From NCBI RefSeq assembly GCF_026626635.1, contig NZ_JAPNKA010000001.1:9346501-9410500 (forward strand): a stretch of 64,000 nucleotides of DNA, in the 5' to 3' direction. The notes beneath the pieces were generated by a model. The model was not told where the DNA came from. It saw only the letters and a list, made by a program, of their open reading frames with translations, and did no database searches. This stretch comes from Archangium lansingense (GTDB taxonomy: Bacteria > Myxococcota > Myxococcia > Myxococcales > Myxococcaceae). Both the position numbers and the translations under genes were made by a program. Positions 50,789-59,941 of the stretch are shown one piece after another; position 1 is the stretch's first letter, and each line of letters opens with the position of its first letter.

Positions 50789-52639
50789 TCAGTACGGCTG
50801 CAAGTCGTATTCGACCTGCAAGCGGGTGATGAGCCCATCCACCACCGCGGTATCCGATGAGTGAAAGCCCCAGGTGGCGCCAAGTCCCCGGCGCTGGATG
50901 AGCGCGTACGAGGCCGTCTCCGACATCCAGAGGATGAACTCGTGCCGGGCCATGCGCTCGTCCCCCTCCAGGAAGACGGGCGTGAGTGCCGGGTGCGAGT
51001 CCAGGTCCCCTCGCCGTCCCAGCAGGTAGATGCGCGAGGCCATCTCGGGCGAGGCCGACTCCAGCCCCTGCGCGATGGGCAGGTCCGCGCGGATCTCCGG
51101 CCCGCCCACGTACAGCAGCCCGCGCGAGCTGGGGTCGCGCATCAGCTCGCGGGCGATCTCCGCCTGCAGCTCGTCGAAGAGGGCATCGGACACCTTGCCG
51201 CGGCGCGAGGGCTCGGCGTTCTCCTCCACTGGCAGCTTGGGGCTGGAGGCATTGCCGAGCAGCAGGTCCACCTCGTCCCAGAAGGGCAACGTGTCCAGCA
51301 TCAGCTTGCGCTGCAGCGAGCAGCGCCGCTCGTCCATGCGCCTGCGGCAGCGGTGCACCAGCTCGTCGAAGTCCTCGCCGTCCTTGGGGAAGGTGCTCGC
51401 ACCGCCCACCAGCGCCAGCGGCAGGCGCGACTCCACTTCCTGCGCCTCCGGCTCCGCACGCACCGCGTCCAGGGCGCGGCGCACGAACATCATCGCCCCA
51501 AAGAAGTCCGTCTCCGGCAGCAGCAGGTAGAACTCCTGCTCGCTCGCCTTGGCGATGACGTCCGAGTCCCGGACGATGCGCCCGAAGGCCTTGATGATGC
51601 CGCGCACCGCGAGCTTCGCGTCCGGCACGCCCAGGCGCATCCGCACCAGGGGCAGGTTGTCCACGGAGAACGTGAGCAGCGAGAACGTCCGTCCGTAGCG
51701 CCGCGCCTTGTAGATTTCCTTGGAGGCGTAGTCGGTGAAGTAGCTGAGGTTGTAGGCGGCGGTGTCCCGGTCGCGCAGACCCAACCGCTGCAGCGCCAGC
51801 ATCCGGCGGCCGTTCTTGACGCCTACCGCGGCCGAGTCGCCCAGAATCTTGGCGTAGCGCACGTGCTCGGTGCGGAAGTCGCCGGCAACCGGGTCCGAGA
51901 GCTGCGCCAGGCCCATGATCTCCCCGCCGGTGACGAAGGGGACGTAGAGGACTGGCGAGCGCTCGTCGCGGGCGATCCACGGCAGGCCCTCGCGCAGGCG
52001 GTTGCCGAGCGGCCCATCCGGGCTCATGCGCTCGGCGAGGAACTGCTTGTCCAGCAGTCCCCGGTAGGCGCGCAGGATGAGGTGCCCCCGGTCGTCGGCG
52101 ACCCACAGGGCGGCGCTCTGGGCATCGCAGACGGCGGCGAGCTCGGCGGCCACGCGCTCCTGGAGCCACTCGAGGTCCGGCTGGGAGAGCAGCTCCAAGC
52201 AGCGCTGGTGGAGGTTCTGGTAGCGGGCGAACTCCAGGTTCTCGGTCTGGAGCTGGGAGCGCTCACGGCGCAGCTGGACGCGCTCCATGGCCCGCTCCAC
52301 GGCGAGCAGCAGGTCCGACTCGTCGACGGGCTTGGTGAGCACCACGGCCACCCCAGCACTCAGGGCCATGGCCGAGCCCTTCACGTCCGTGCGCTGGGTG
52401 ACGAGGATGATCTCCTGATCGGGCTCGCGCTCGCGCAGCTTCGCGGTGAGACCGAAGCCGTCCATCTCCGGCATGACCACGTCGGTGACGATCAGGTCGA
52501 AGGTCTCGTGGTTGACCGCCTCCAGAGCCTGGGCGGCGTTCGCCGCGGGAACGACGAGGTAGCCCTTCCGGGAGAGCATGTCGGAAGCGAGCTGCCGGAA
52601 GAAGTTGTCGTCATCGACGACGAGGATGGGGCCAGCCAC
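50789..52639 (-). CDS. Receiver-GAF-degenerate GGDEF protein
   Basis: Encodes 616 residues. The receiver (1-120) has VVDDDNFFRQ, Asp in LIVTDVVMPEMDGFGL and Lys in VLTKPVDES. A GAF-like domain follows (about 150-300, WVADDRGHLILRA, VPFVTGGEIMGLAQLSD). At about 310-460 a diguanylate-cyclase fold begins TAAYNLSYFTDYASKEIYKA. Its active-site loop reads KASEQEFYLLLPE instead of GGDEF, so it cannot make c-di-GMP in the usual way. The last 130 residues (RRGKVSDALFDEL onward) match nothing I know. It is upstream of the receiver-PATAN gene. Confidence 0.86.
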   Translation of the reverse strand: MAGPILVVDDDNFFRQLASDMLSRKGYLVVPAANAAQALEAVNHETFDLIVTDVVMPEMDGFGLTAKLREREPDQEIILVTQRTDVKGSAMALSAGVAVVLTKPVDESDLLLAVERAMERVQLRRERSQLQTENLEFARYQNLHQRCLELLSQPDLEWLQERVAAELAAVCDAQSAALWVADDRGHLILRAYRGLLDKQFLAERMSPDGPLGNRLREGLPWIARDERSPVLYVPFVTGGEIMGLAQLSDPVAGDFRTEHVRYAKILGDSAAVGVKNGRRMLALQRLGLRDRDTAAYNLSYFTDYASKEIYKARRYGRTFSLLTFSVDNLPLVRMRLGVPDAKLAVRGIIKAFGRIVRDSDVIAKASEQEFYLLLPETDFFGAMMFVRRALDAVRAEPEAQEVESRLPLALVGGASTFPKDGEDFDELVHRCRRRMDERRCSLQRKLMLDTLPFWDEVDLLLGNASSPKLPVEENAEPSRRGKVSDALFDELQAEIARELMRDPSSRGLLYVGGPEIRADLPIAQGLESASPEMASRIYLLGRRGDLDSHPALTPVFLEGDERMARHEFILWMSETASYALIQRRGLGATWGFHSSDTAVVDGLITRLQVEYDLQPY

Positions 52640-52675
52640 GGCGGAGGACTCGACGGGAGGGGGGGAGGGGCGAGG

Positions 52676-53530
52676 TTACCGGCCCGGGAGATCCGGGACA
52701 ACGCCCGTGAAGACGAAGGACACGGCCCCCCGGAGGCGGATGTCCGACAGGTCCGAGGGCACCCGGATGTGCAGGTCCCCGCCCGGCAGGGTGACACGCA
52801 GCCAGGCATCCGCCGGGAGGCGCCGCGCAAGCACCGCCGCCACGGCCGCCGCACAGGCCCCGGTACCGCAGGCCTCGGTCAGGCCACAGCCCCGCTCCCA
52901 CACCACCACGGCCAGGCCCTCCTCGTTCACCTTGACGAACTCGACGTTGGTGCGCTCCGGGAAGCCCGGGTGCCGCTCCAGCACCGGGCCCAGGCGACCG
53001 GCGTCCTCCAGAGGCTGGTCGAGCAGGACGAGGTGGGGGTTGCCCATGTTGACGGCATAGCCGCGCAGCTCCGAGTGGCCGGGCACAGGCTCGCCGAGGA
53101 AGGGCTGGCCGGTAGCACCCGAGGGCAGGTTGGGTGCCACAAGCCGCGCGGGCCCCATGGAGAGCTCTACCTCGGCCACGCCGTCCACGCCGTACCCGGG
53201 CATACACGCGAGCACCCCGGCTCCCGTCTCCACCTCGATTCGGTCGGGCTTCTCGCCGGAGTGGTCCACCAGGTACTTCACCGCGCAGCGCAGGCCGTTG
53301 CCGCACATCTCCGCGATGCTGCCATCGGCGTTGTGCACCACCATGCGCGCCATGGCCACGTCCGAGGGCAGCAGGCTGAGCACTCCGTCCGCGCCAATGC
53401 CCCTGCGCCGATCGCAGAGCCACTGCGCGAACCTCGCGTCGACGTCCGTCCCACTCTGCCGACAGTCCAGCACGATGAAGTCGTTGCCGAGGCCGTGGTA
53501 CTTGAAGAAGAACTCTGCCGTAGTGCTCAT
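52676..53530 (-). CDS. dapF: Diaminopimelate epimerase
   Basis: Encodes 284 residues. It converts LL- to meso-diaminopimelate for lysine and peptidoglycan. The two catalytic cysteines lie in NADGSIAEMCGNGLRC (about residue 76) and LTEACGTGACAAAV (about 219). The N-terminal FFKYHGLGNDFIVLD and MGNPHLVLL are diagnostic. It sits between the signalling pair and the giant coiled-coil gene, all on the minus strand with gaps of 36 and 15 bases, so one transcript is possible. Confidence 0.97.
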   Translation of the reverse strand: MSTTAEFFFKYHGLGNDFIVLDCRQSGTDVDARFAQWLCDRRRGIGADGVLSLLPSDVAMARMVVHNADGSIAEMCGNGLRCAVKYLVDHSGEKPDRIEVETGAGVLACMPGYGVDGVAEVELSMGPARLVAPNLPSGATGQPFLGEPVPGHSELRGYAVNMGNPHLVLLDQPLEDAGRLGPVLERHPGFPERTNVEFVKVNEEGLAVVVWERGCGLTEACGTGACAAAVAAVLARRLPADAWLRVTLPGGDLHIRVPSDLSDIRLRGAVSFVFTGVVPDLPGR

Positions 53531-53545
53531 GGTCGTGGTGTCTCT

Positions 53546-56500
53546 TCAGCCTGGATCTTCGGGTTTCGGGGTGGACGCGGGTGCTGAAGCGGGTGTGCTC
53601 CCCTTCGGGCGACGAAGCAAATCATTCTTCACCGCGTTCAGCTCTGCATTGGCACGGGCGTAGATGTCCTGGACGGTGTCGGCCCCCTTCCGGGCAGACA
53701 ACCGCTTCAGGGAAGCCAGCTCAGCTTCCTGATCCTCCAGACGCCGCTTGTGCTCGGCCAGCGCCGCGTCGCGCTCGGCCAGGGTGACCTTCAGGGCATC
53801 GAACTCGCCCTGCAACTGCTCCAGCTCCTCGGACATCTCCAGAATGGCCTCGGAGTCTGACACCGGCTTGCGAGCCTGGAGCTGCTCGACGCGCTCCCGC
53901 AACCCGGTCCGCTCCGTCTCCAGAATCTGGATGCGGGCCGTCAGCGACTCGGCCGCCCTCGCCTTTTCGGTGCGCTCGACGTCGAGGAACTTCACCGCCT
54001 CGGCGGAGGCAGCTTCCAGCGCCGTCACCCGACCCTCCAGCCGGATACGCGCCGCACGGGCCACCGTGAGGTCCGAGTTGAGCCGCTCGCGCTCGGAGAT
54101 GAGCGTGCCCTTCTCCATCTCGAGCTTCGCGAACTGCTCCTGCACGGCCTGCGCGGAGCTGTCCCGCTCCCGAGCCCGCCGCTCCGCCTCCTCGGCCTTG
54201 GCCTCCAGCTCGGCCAGCTTCGTCTCCAGCTCGGCCCGCTGCGCCTGGGCCGCGGCCTCCTGCTCCCGGGCCTGCCGCTCCGCCTCTCCCGCCTGGGTCT
54301 CCAGCTCGGCCAGCTTCGCCTCCAGCTCGACCTGTTTCGCCTGAGCCGCAGTCTCCAGCTCGGCCTGTTTCGCATGGGCCGCGGCCTCCTGCTCCCGGGC
54401 CTGCCGCTCCACCTCGGCCTTCAGCTCGGCCTGCTGCGCCTCGATGGCGGCCTCCCGCTCGCGAGCCTGCCGCCCGGCCTCCTCCGCCTCGGCCTCCAGC
54501 TCGGTCTGCTTCGCCTTCGCGGCCTCCAGCTCGGCTCGGGCTTCCGCCAGTCGCGTCTCCAGCTCGCCCGCCGAGCGCTGCACCTCGGCCACCCGCTCCC
54601 GCTCCGCCTGGCTCTCCTCCTGGGAACGGGCCAGTCCGGAACGAAGGGTCTTCAGCGCGTCCTGGGTGAGCTCCAGCTCCGCGCGCACCTTCTCCAGCTC
54701 GTCCCGGGCGCCCCCGAGCGCCGCGCGCTCCTCCTGGAGGGCCGACTCGAGCGAGGGCGCCTTGCCCGCGATGCGCCGCGCCGACTCGAGCTGCACGGTG
54801 ACCAGCTCCATCTGCTCGTGCTCCGCAGCGAGCCGGGCCTGTATCTCGGACACCTCTTTCTGGAGGTGCGCGATGTGCATGTCCCGGTCCCGCAGCCCCT
54901 GGTGCGCCTGCTGGAGCGCCATCCCAGCCTGCTGCGTCTGGGCACGGGCGGCAGCGAGGTCGTCCCGGAGGCCCTCCAGCTCCATCCGGACCTCCAGCGC
55001 GTCGCGCTTGCGAGTGTCTCTCTCGGTGGCGATGGACTCCTCGCGCGTCCGAGCCTCCGCGAGCGCCTCTTGCAGGGCCTTCTCGCGCTCCTTGGCGGCG
55101 GCGGACACCTCGGCGGATGTGCCGCGCTCCCACTCCAGGTTCGCCCGGAGCTCCTCGACGAGCCGCTTCTGCTCCGCCAGGGACGCGTCCAGCTCCGAGC
55201 CCTCGCGTCGGGCCGTCTCCAGCTCCGCGCGCAGCGCCGCGGACTCCTTCCGGGCCTCCTCCAGCGCCTCGAGCCGAGCCCGCTCGCGCTCGTCCGCTCC
55301 CGCCCGGGCAGACTCCAGGTCCGCGCGAGCCTCGGTCAGCGACTGCGCCAGGGCCTCGCGTCCGGAGCGCTCGGACTCCAGCTCGCGCCGCGTCTCCGCG
55401 AGGGCCGCCTCGGACTCCTCGCGGGTGCGCTGCCAGGACTCCGCCTCGGCACGGGCCTGCTGCTCCGCTTCGGCGCGAACCTGCCGCTCCGCTTCAAGCT
55501 CCGCCCGGACCTGGGCCAGGAGTGCCTCGGCCTTCTCTCGCTCCGACGCGAGCGACACCTCGGCGCCGGAGCGCTGCCGCCGCTCCTCCTCCAGCTGCGA
55601 CCAGGCGACCTCCAGAGACTCCTCGGTCCTCGCCCGCTTCTCGCGCTCTCCCTCCAGCTCGGTACGGACGGTGGCGAGCGACTCCTCCACCCCGGTCCGC
55701 CGCTGCCGCTCCGCCTCGAGGTCGGCGAGCACCCGCGCGGTGGACTCCTCCGACGCGCCATGCGCCTGCTGCGCGGTCTCGAGCCCAGCCCGAGCCTTCG
55801 CCAGCTCGGCCTCGAGCCCGATGCTCCGCTGGCGCTCGGCCACGAACCCCGCCTGGACCTTCGCCAGGGCCTCTTCGACCTCGAGCCGCTGCCGGCGCTC
55901 CTCTCCGAGCCCGGCCTGGACTTCCTCCAGCTCGGACTCGAGCCCGGTGCTCCGCTCGCGCTCGGCCTCGAGCCCCGCCTGGACTTCCGCCAGCTCGGAC
56001 TCGAACCCGGTGCTCCGCTCGCGCTCGGCCTCGAGCCCCGCCTGGACCTCGGCCAGGGCCGCCTCCACGCGGGCACGCTGCTCGCGCTCTTCCTCGAGCC
56101 CAGCCTGGAGCCTGGAGCCCTCCTCATCCCCCTGGGCGCGCTGCTGCCGGAGTGCCTCGCGCGTCTCCTCGAGCCGCTGGTGCTCCGCCTCCAGCCGGGC
56201 CTCGGCCTGGGCCACGGCCTCCTCCAGCCGCGCCCTGGAGTCCCGCTCCAGCTCGAGCTCGGCCAGGGCCTGCTCGCGCTCCTCGTCGGCCTTCGCCCGC
56301 GCCAGCTGCTCCGCGGTGATGGAGCCCTGTGTCGCCTTCAGCGCCACATCGAGCCGGGTAATCGACTCCACGTCCGAGGCCCGTACGCGCTCCAGCTCCG
56401 TGAGCGTCGCCTCGACTTCCACCACGCGCCGCCGGAGGGCCCCGCGCTCGTCGGCCCACTGCTGCCGCTGGGATTCCAGCTCGGCGAGGGCGCTCGCGGC

Positions 56501-58369
56501 CTCCTCCCGGGCGGCGGCCTCCACCCGCACCTGATTCTCGAGCCCCTCGGCACGCTGTGTCTGGGCCTCGCGAGCGGCCTTCTCCCGGGCGGCGTCGGCC
56601 TCGGCCTTCTCCGTCCTGGCCCGCTCCTGCGCCACCCGCGTCTCCGCGCGCTGGCGCTCCTCCTCGATGGTCTCCTCCAGCTCCGCCGCGGCGCGGACTC
56701 GCTCCTCCTCCAACGACTCCAGCTGGCCACGGGCCTCGTGCAGCTCCTGCTCCAGCCGGGCCGCCGCCGTCCGGAGGTTCTCCTCAGCGCGCGAGCGGAT
56801 CTCCACCTCGGCCGTGAGCCGCTCCAGCTCCGCGCGTGCCGCCGTGAGCTCTGTCTCCAGCCCGCGCCACTCGGCCTCGCGAGCCGTCAGCCGCACCTCC
56901 GCGTCGCGCCGGGCCGCCTCCGCCGCCGACACGCGCCGGGAGCCGTCCTCCACCTCACGCGTCAGCCGAGCCAGGTCCGCGTCGCGCGAGTGCAGCAGCG
57001 ACTCCGACGCCTGACGGGCCTGCTCGGCCCGGGCCACATCCGACTTGAGAAGCTCCACCGCGGCGAGCGAGGTCGAATATTGCTCGGCCAGACGCAGCTC
57101 GCGCTCGCGGGCCGCCTCCACCTGACGCCGCAGCTCCTCGGACTGCTCGCGCGCGCGCTCCGCCGAGAGCCTGTCCTTCTCGCGCTCGACGCGCAGACTG
57201 GCCAGCTCGTCCTGCAGCTCGCGCAGCTGGGTGTAGGCCTGGGTGAGGCGCTCGCGCGACTCCTCCAGGGTGGTGTTCAGCTCCTCGCGGCGCGCGCGAT
57301 CCAGCCGCAGCGTCTCTTGAGCGCCCAGGACCTGGACATCCGCCTCCTTCCGGGAGCGCTCGGCGGCCTCCAGCTCCAACCGCTGCTGGGCGAGACGCCG
57401 GTCCGCGTCATTCACGCGCTCCAGGGCCACCTGCAGCTCCAGCTCGGTGCGGCGCAGGCGGGAGGACAGCTCGTCACGCTCGCGGATTGTTTCTGGGGTA
57501 CCGCGCGCCTGCTCCAGCTGCGCGGTGAGCCGGGCCACCTCGTCGCGAGCGAGCTCCAAGGCCGGTTTGAGCTGGACCACCTCGGTCTCGCGGTCGGTCA
57601 GCTCCGCGCGCAGCCGGGTGACGGACTCCTTGAGGCGCCCAGTGCGCTCCTCCCAGCCCTTGGCTCGCTGGGCCACCTCGTCCAGCTTGCCGCGGGTGAA
57701 GGCGAGCGGCTCAGGCGGCAACTGCACCCAGGTGGGGTCCACGATGCGAGCGGGCTCGGAGCTGGCCATCACCACGTAGTAGGCGGCCTCGCTGCCCCGG
57801 ATGAGGGAGCCATCCACCTGGAGACCATCACCCTTCTCGAAGGCGAGCTGGTAGCCCAGCACCGGCGACTGCGTGGCCACCTCCACATTCGGGAAGTGCG
57901 GGGAGAGCGCGTCGAGCAGCTGCCCGTAGGTGGGAGGCACCCCCTCCTCCACATCCATGAGCTGCCAGAGGGCGAGCCCGGCCGTGTTGCGCAAACCGCC
58001 AATGAGGTAGCCCTGCCGGCCCACGAGTCGGGCCAGCTCGGCCAGCAACGTGGGAGCGCGCACATAGGGGGCGAGGTCCGCCACCAGCACCAGGTCGAAG
58101 CTGCCGGGCTCGAGGTCGTCGTAGATGTTGGCGCGGTAGCGCAACGAGGCGCTGCCATGGGCCTTCTGGGCCGCCGCCACCGCCGCCAGGTCCGCGTCAC
58201 AGGCCACGACAGTGCGGGCGCCGCGCTCCAGGAGGAAGCGCGCGCTCTCGCCGCCGGTGGTGGCGACCGCGTCCACCTCCAACACGCGACGGCGTGCGAA
58301 GAGGCTCTCCGCGAAGATGTACCGGGGCAACAGCTCGCTGGTCCCCAGGCGGCGGAATGTGGGATGCAT
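53546..58369 (-). CDS. Giant coiled-coil protein with N-terminal methyltransferase-like domain
   Basis: Encodes 1607 residues from ATG 58369; upstream in-frame codons lie over the proposed promoter. Residues 1-230 look like a SAM-methyltransferase fold: RRVLEVDAVATTGGESARFLLERGARTVVACDADL in place of motif I, then GSFDLVLVADLAPYV and LVGRQGYLIGG. The usual ExGxG loop is altered. From about 250 to 1550 the protein is one Glu/Arg/Ala/Leu coiled coil with 21-residue units (EVQAGLEAERERSTGLESEL). The tail is Pro/Ser/Ala-rich. The design (pseudo-enzyme head plus long coil) recalls myxobacterial motility and polarity scaffolds such as FrzS and AglZ, which instead have receiver heads; function is inferred only. 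Confidence 0.85.
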   Translation of the reverse strand: MHPTFRRLGTSELLPRYIFAESLFARRRVLEVDAVATTGGESARFLLERGARTVVACDADLAAVAAAQKAHGSASLRYRANIYDDLEPGSFDLVLVADLAPYVRAPTLLAELARLVGRQGYLIGGLRNTAGLALWQLMDVEEGVPPTYGQLLDALSPHFPNVEVATQSPVLGYQLAFEKGDGLQVDGSLIRGSEAAYYVVMASSEPARIVDPTWVQLPPEPLAFTRGKLDEVAQRAKGWEERTGRLKESVTRLRAELTDRETEVVQLKPALELARDEVARLTAQLEQARGTPETIRERDELSSRLRRTELELQVALERVNDADRRLAQQRLELEAAERSRKEADVQVLGAQETLRLDRARREELNTTLEESRERLTQAYTQLRELQDELASLRVEREKDRLSAERAREQSEELRRQVEAARERELRLAEQYSTSLAAVELLKSDVARAEQARQASESLLHSRDADLARLTREVEDGSRRVSAAEAARRDAEVRLTAREAEWRGLETELTAARAELERLTAEVEIRSRAEENLRTAAARLEQELHEARGQLESLEEERVRAAAELEETIEEERQRAETRVAQERARTEKAEADAAREKAAREAQTQRAEGLENQVRVEAAAREEAASALAELESQRQQWADERGALRRRVVEVEATLTELERVRASDVESITRLDVALKATQGSITAEQLARAKADEEREQALAELELERDSRARLEEAVAQAEARLEAEHQRLEETREALRQQRAQGDEEGSRLQAGLEEEREQRARVEAALAEVQAGLEAERERSTGFESELAEVQAGLEAERERSTGLESELEEVQAGLGEERRQRLEVEEALAKVQAGFVAERQRSIGLEAELAKARAGLETAQQAHGASEESTARVLADLEAERQRRTGVEESLATVRTELEGEREKRARTEESLEVAWSQLEEERRQRSGAEVSLASEREKAEALLAQVRAELEAERQVRAEAEQQARAEAESWQRTREESEAALAETRRELESERSGREALAQSLTEARADLESARAGADERERARLEALEEARKESAALRAELETARREGSELDASLAEQKRLVEELRANLEWERGTSAEVSAAAKEREKALQEALAEARTREESIATERDTRKRDALEVRMELEGLRDDLAAARAQTQQAGMALQQAHQGLRDRDMHIAHLQKEVSEIQARLAAEHEQMELVTVQLESARRIAGKAPSLESALQEERAALGGARDELEKVRAELELTQDALKTLRSGLARSQEESQAERERVAEVQRSAGELETRLAEARAELEAAKAKQTELEAEAEEAGRQAREREAAIEAQQAELKAEVERQAREQEAAAHAKQAELETAAQAKQVELEAKLAELETQAGEAERQAREQEAAAQAQRAELETKLAELEAKAEEAERRARERDSSAQAVQEQFAKLEMEKGTLISERERLNSDLTVARAARIRLEGRVTALEAASAEAVKFLDVERTEKARAAESLTARIQILETERTGLRERVEQLQARKPVSDSEAILEMSEELEQLQGEFDALKVTLAERDAALAEHKRRLEDQEAELASLKRLSARKGADTVQDIYARANAELNAVKNDLLRRPKGSTPASAPASTPKPEDPG
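55931..56056. repeat. 63-bp tandem repeat inside the coiled-coil gene
   Basis: 55931-55993 and 55994-56056 differ at only three bases. Each unit encodes 21 residues, exactly three heptads. More diverged copies flank them. It reflects duplication of coil units within the gene. Confidence 0.85.
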
Positions 58370-58384
58370 GAGTTGGGCCGAGCG

Positions 58385-58412
58385 AGTATAGCCCCGGAGA
58401 CGGTTGGCCCAA
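58385..58412 (-). promoter_or_regulatory. Candidate promoter of the coiled-coil gene
   Basis: On the minus strand: TTGGGC (58412-58407), 16 bases, TATACT (58390-58385). The start codon is only 15 bases after the -10 box and no ribosome site is visible, so the message would be nearly leaderless. Confidence 0.55.
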
Positions 58413-58470
58413 GGAAAGCAGTGGAGCCGGGAAATCGGCTCGCCGCCTGGACGTCCAGGGAGCAAGCGAC

Positions 58471-59307
58471 ATGAATCCCATGATGAACCCTCAGCAGAAC
58501 CGGCCGGGCTTCGGCCGCCGGGCCACGAGCGCCTTCACGCGGCTGCTCATTACCCTCTTGATTCTGGGCCTGGGCGGGGCGGTGGCCTTCCTGCTCTCGC
58601 AGCTCAACGCCCGCACCTTCACCCTGGCCCAGGAAAACGGGCAATTGTTGGTGATGAAGGGGCGGATGCTGCCCACCGGGGCGGCGCCCTTCCGGCCTGG
58701 GGACGCGCGGCTGGCGGATGCCTACGCCCCCCTCCCCCTCGAAGGCCGGGACGTCTCATCCCTGATGGAGCAGCGGTTCACCGAGCGGGACGAGCTGGAC
58801 CGGGCCCTCTTCCCGGTGCTGGAGGGGCTGGCCCGGCCCAAGGTGCAGTCGGACGACCCGGCCCTGCTGGACAAGGGCCTCTACTACCTGAGGCGCATGG
58901 AGCTTCTCTCCGGGCTGACGGAGGAGCAGCGCCGCACGCTGGAGACGATGAAGGCGGACGTGGCCTTCTTCCAGGCGAGACAGAAGCTGGAGGAGGCGCG
59001 GCGGGACGTGACGGAGGCGCTGACGCAGCTGAAGCTGGCGGCGGAGAGCCGAAACCGCAACACGCAGCGGGCCAACCAGATGCTCTCCACGGTAGGCCCG
59101 GCGGCCGTGGCGCTGGAGAAGGCGCTGAGGGCGGTGGACGGCAACCTGGCCGAGTCCGGCTCCACCCCGGCGCCCTCCCCCGCTCCGGCCCCCGAGGGCC
59201 AGCAGGCGGCACCGCCAAAGCCGGGCCCCGAGGCCACGCCGCCGTCTGGGGCGCCGCAGCAGGGAGTGCAGACAAGCGACAGCGAGACGCAGCAGCGCCC
59301 CCAGTAG
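58471..59307 (+). CDS. Single-pass membrane protein, unknown function
   Basis: Encodes 278 residues. The N-terminus is Asn/Pro/Gln-rich, followed by one membrane helix (FTRLLITLLILGLGGAVAFLL, about 22-42). The middle is helical with KLEEARRDVTEALTQLKLA. The C-terminal 60 residues are Pro/Ala/Gln/Ser-rich and disordered. Before them a conserved-looking LVMKGRMLPTGAAPFRPGD follows the membrane segment. I cannot place it in a family. It is divergent from the giant coiled-coil gene with a 101-bp shared upstream region, which may link their expression. Confidence 0.7.
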   Translation: MNPMMNPQQNRPGFGRRATSAFTRLLITLLILGLGGAVAFLLSQLNARTFTLAQENGQLLVMKGRMLPTGAAPFRPGDARLADAYAPLPLEGRDVSSLMEQRFTERDELDRALFPVLEGLARPKVQSDDPALLDKGLYYLRRMELLSGLTEEQRRTLETMKADVAFFQARQKLEEARRDVTEALTQLKLAAESRNRNTQRANQMLSTVGPAAVALEKALRAVDGNLAESGSTPAPSPAPAPEGQQAAPPKPGPEATPPSGAPQQGVQTSDSETQQRPQ

Positions 59308-59434
59308 CACCTCCCCTATCGCTAGCCCTGGGTACTCGGCCGCGCACTGAGGGAATTGCCCTGACGCGCCATGCGAGCCGTGCTACGCGCGCGCCGGGGC
59401 TGGCTCCAGAATGAGCCCCCCAAGGAGAGACACG

Positions 59435-59887
59435 ATGCGCAAGACCCTGCTCATGACCGCCCTCACCGCACAGGTGCTGGGCTGTGCCAACAACGCCCCC
59501 GCGGAGGAAGCCTGGACCCTGAACACCATCGCTGATGCCCGCAGCGGCATCGCCACGCCGGTGGATCTGGGTCCGCCGGGGGACTCGCCGGGCGACATGT
59601 TCGTGTTCGACCAGCCGCTGCTGAACGAGGCGAAAGAGAACATTGGAAGCAACAGCGGCTACTGCGTCCGGACGCTGCCCGGCCAGTTCAGCGAATGCCA
59701 GTGGACGCTGACGATGGCCGACGGGACCATCACCGTCGCGGGCCGGGAAGCCGAGACGGGCACGTCCCTGATCCCGATCGTCGGTGGAACAGGTGCCTAC
59801 GAGGGTGCGAGCGGGGTGCTGACCACCACGCCCAACGGAGACAGGACGTTCACCCAGGTGCTCACGCTGCTGAAGCCGAAGCGGTAA
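59435..59887 (+). CDS. Dirigent/allene-oxide-cyclase-like barrel lipoprotein
   Basis: Encodes 150 residues from ATG 59435 (GGAG 7 bases upstream). The signal peptide LLMTALTAQVLGC has a lipobox at Cys17. The mature part has the pattern of the AOC/dirigent barrel superfamily: SPGDMFVFDQPLLNE, GSNSGYCVRTLPGQFSEC, LTMADGTITVAGRE and IVGGTGAYEGASGVL. Plant relatives bind hydrophobic radicals or oxylipins, while bacterial ones are mostly uncharacterised. Probably an envelope lipoprotein that binds a hydrophobic ligand. Confidence 0.72.
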   Translation: MRKTLLMTALTAQVLGCANNAPAEEAWTLNTIADARSGIATPVDLGPPGDSPGDMFVFDQPLLNEAKENIGSNSGYCVRTLPGQFSECQWTLTMADGTITVAGREAETGTSLIPIVGGTGAYEGASGVLTTTPNGDRTFTQVLTLLKPKR

Positions 59888-59941
59888 GAGAGGCACGCCA
59901 GCCTGCGGTATACGTGCGGGCCTCACGAGGAGACGCACTCC

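Noticed and set aside
54150..54450. Regular repeats that look array-like
   Set aside because: Not a CRISPR: units are in-frame coiled-coil codons, variable in length and without spacers.
54374..58474. 1366-codon plus-strand frame, Leu/Arg-rich
   Set aside because: Antisense shadow of the coiled coil. Long only because Glu/Ala/Arg codons read backwards avoid stops.
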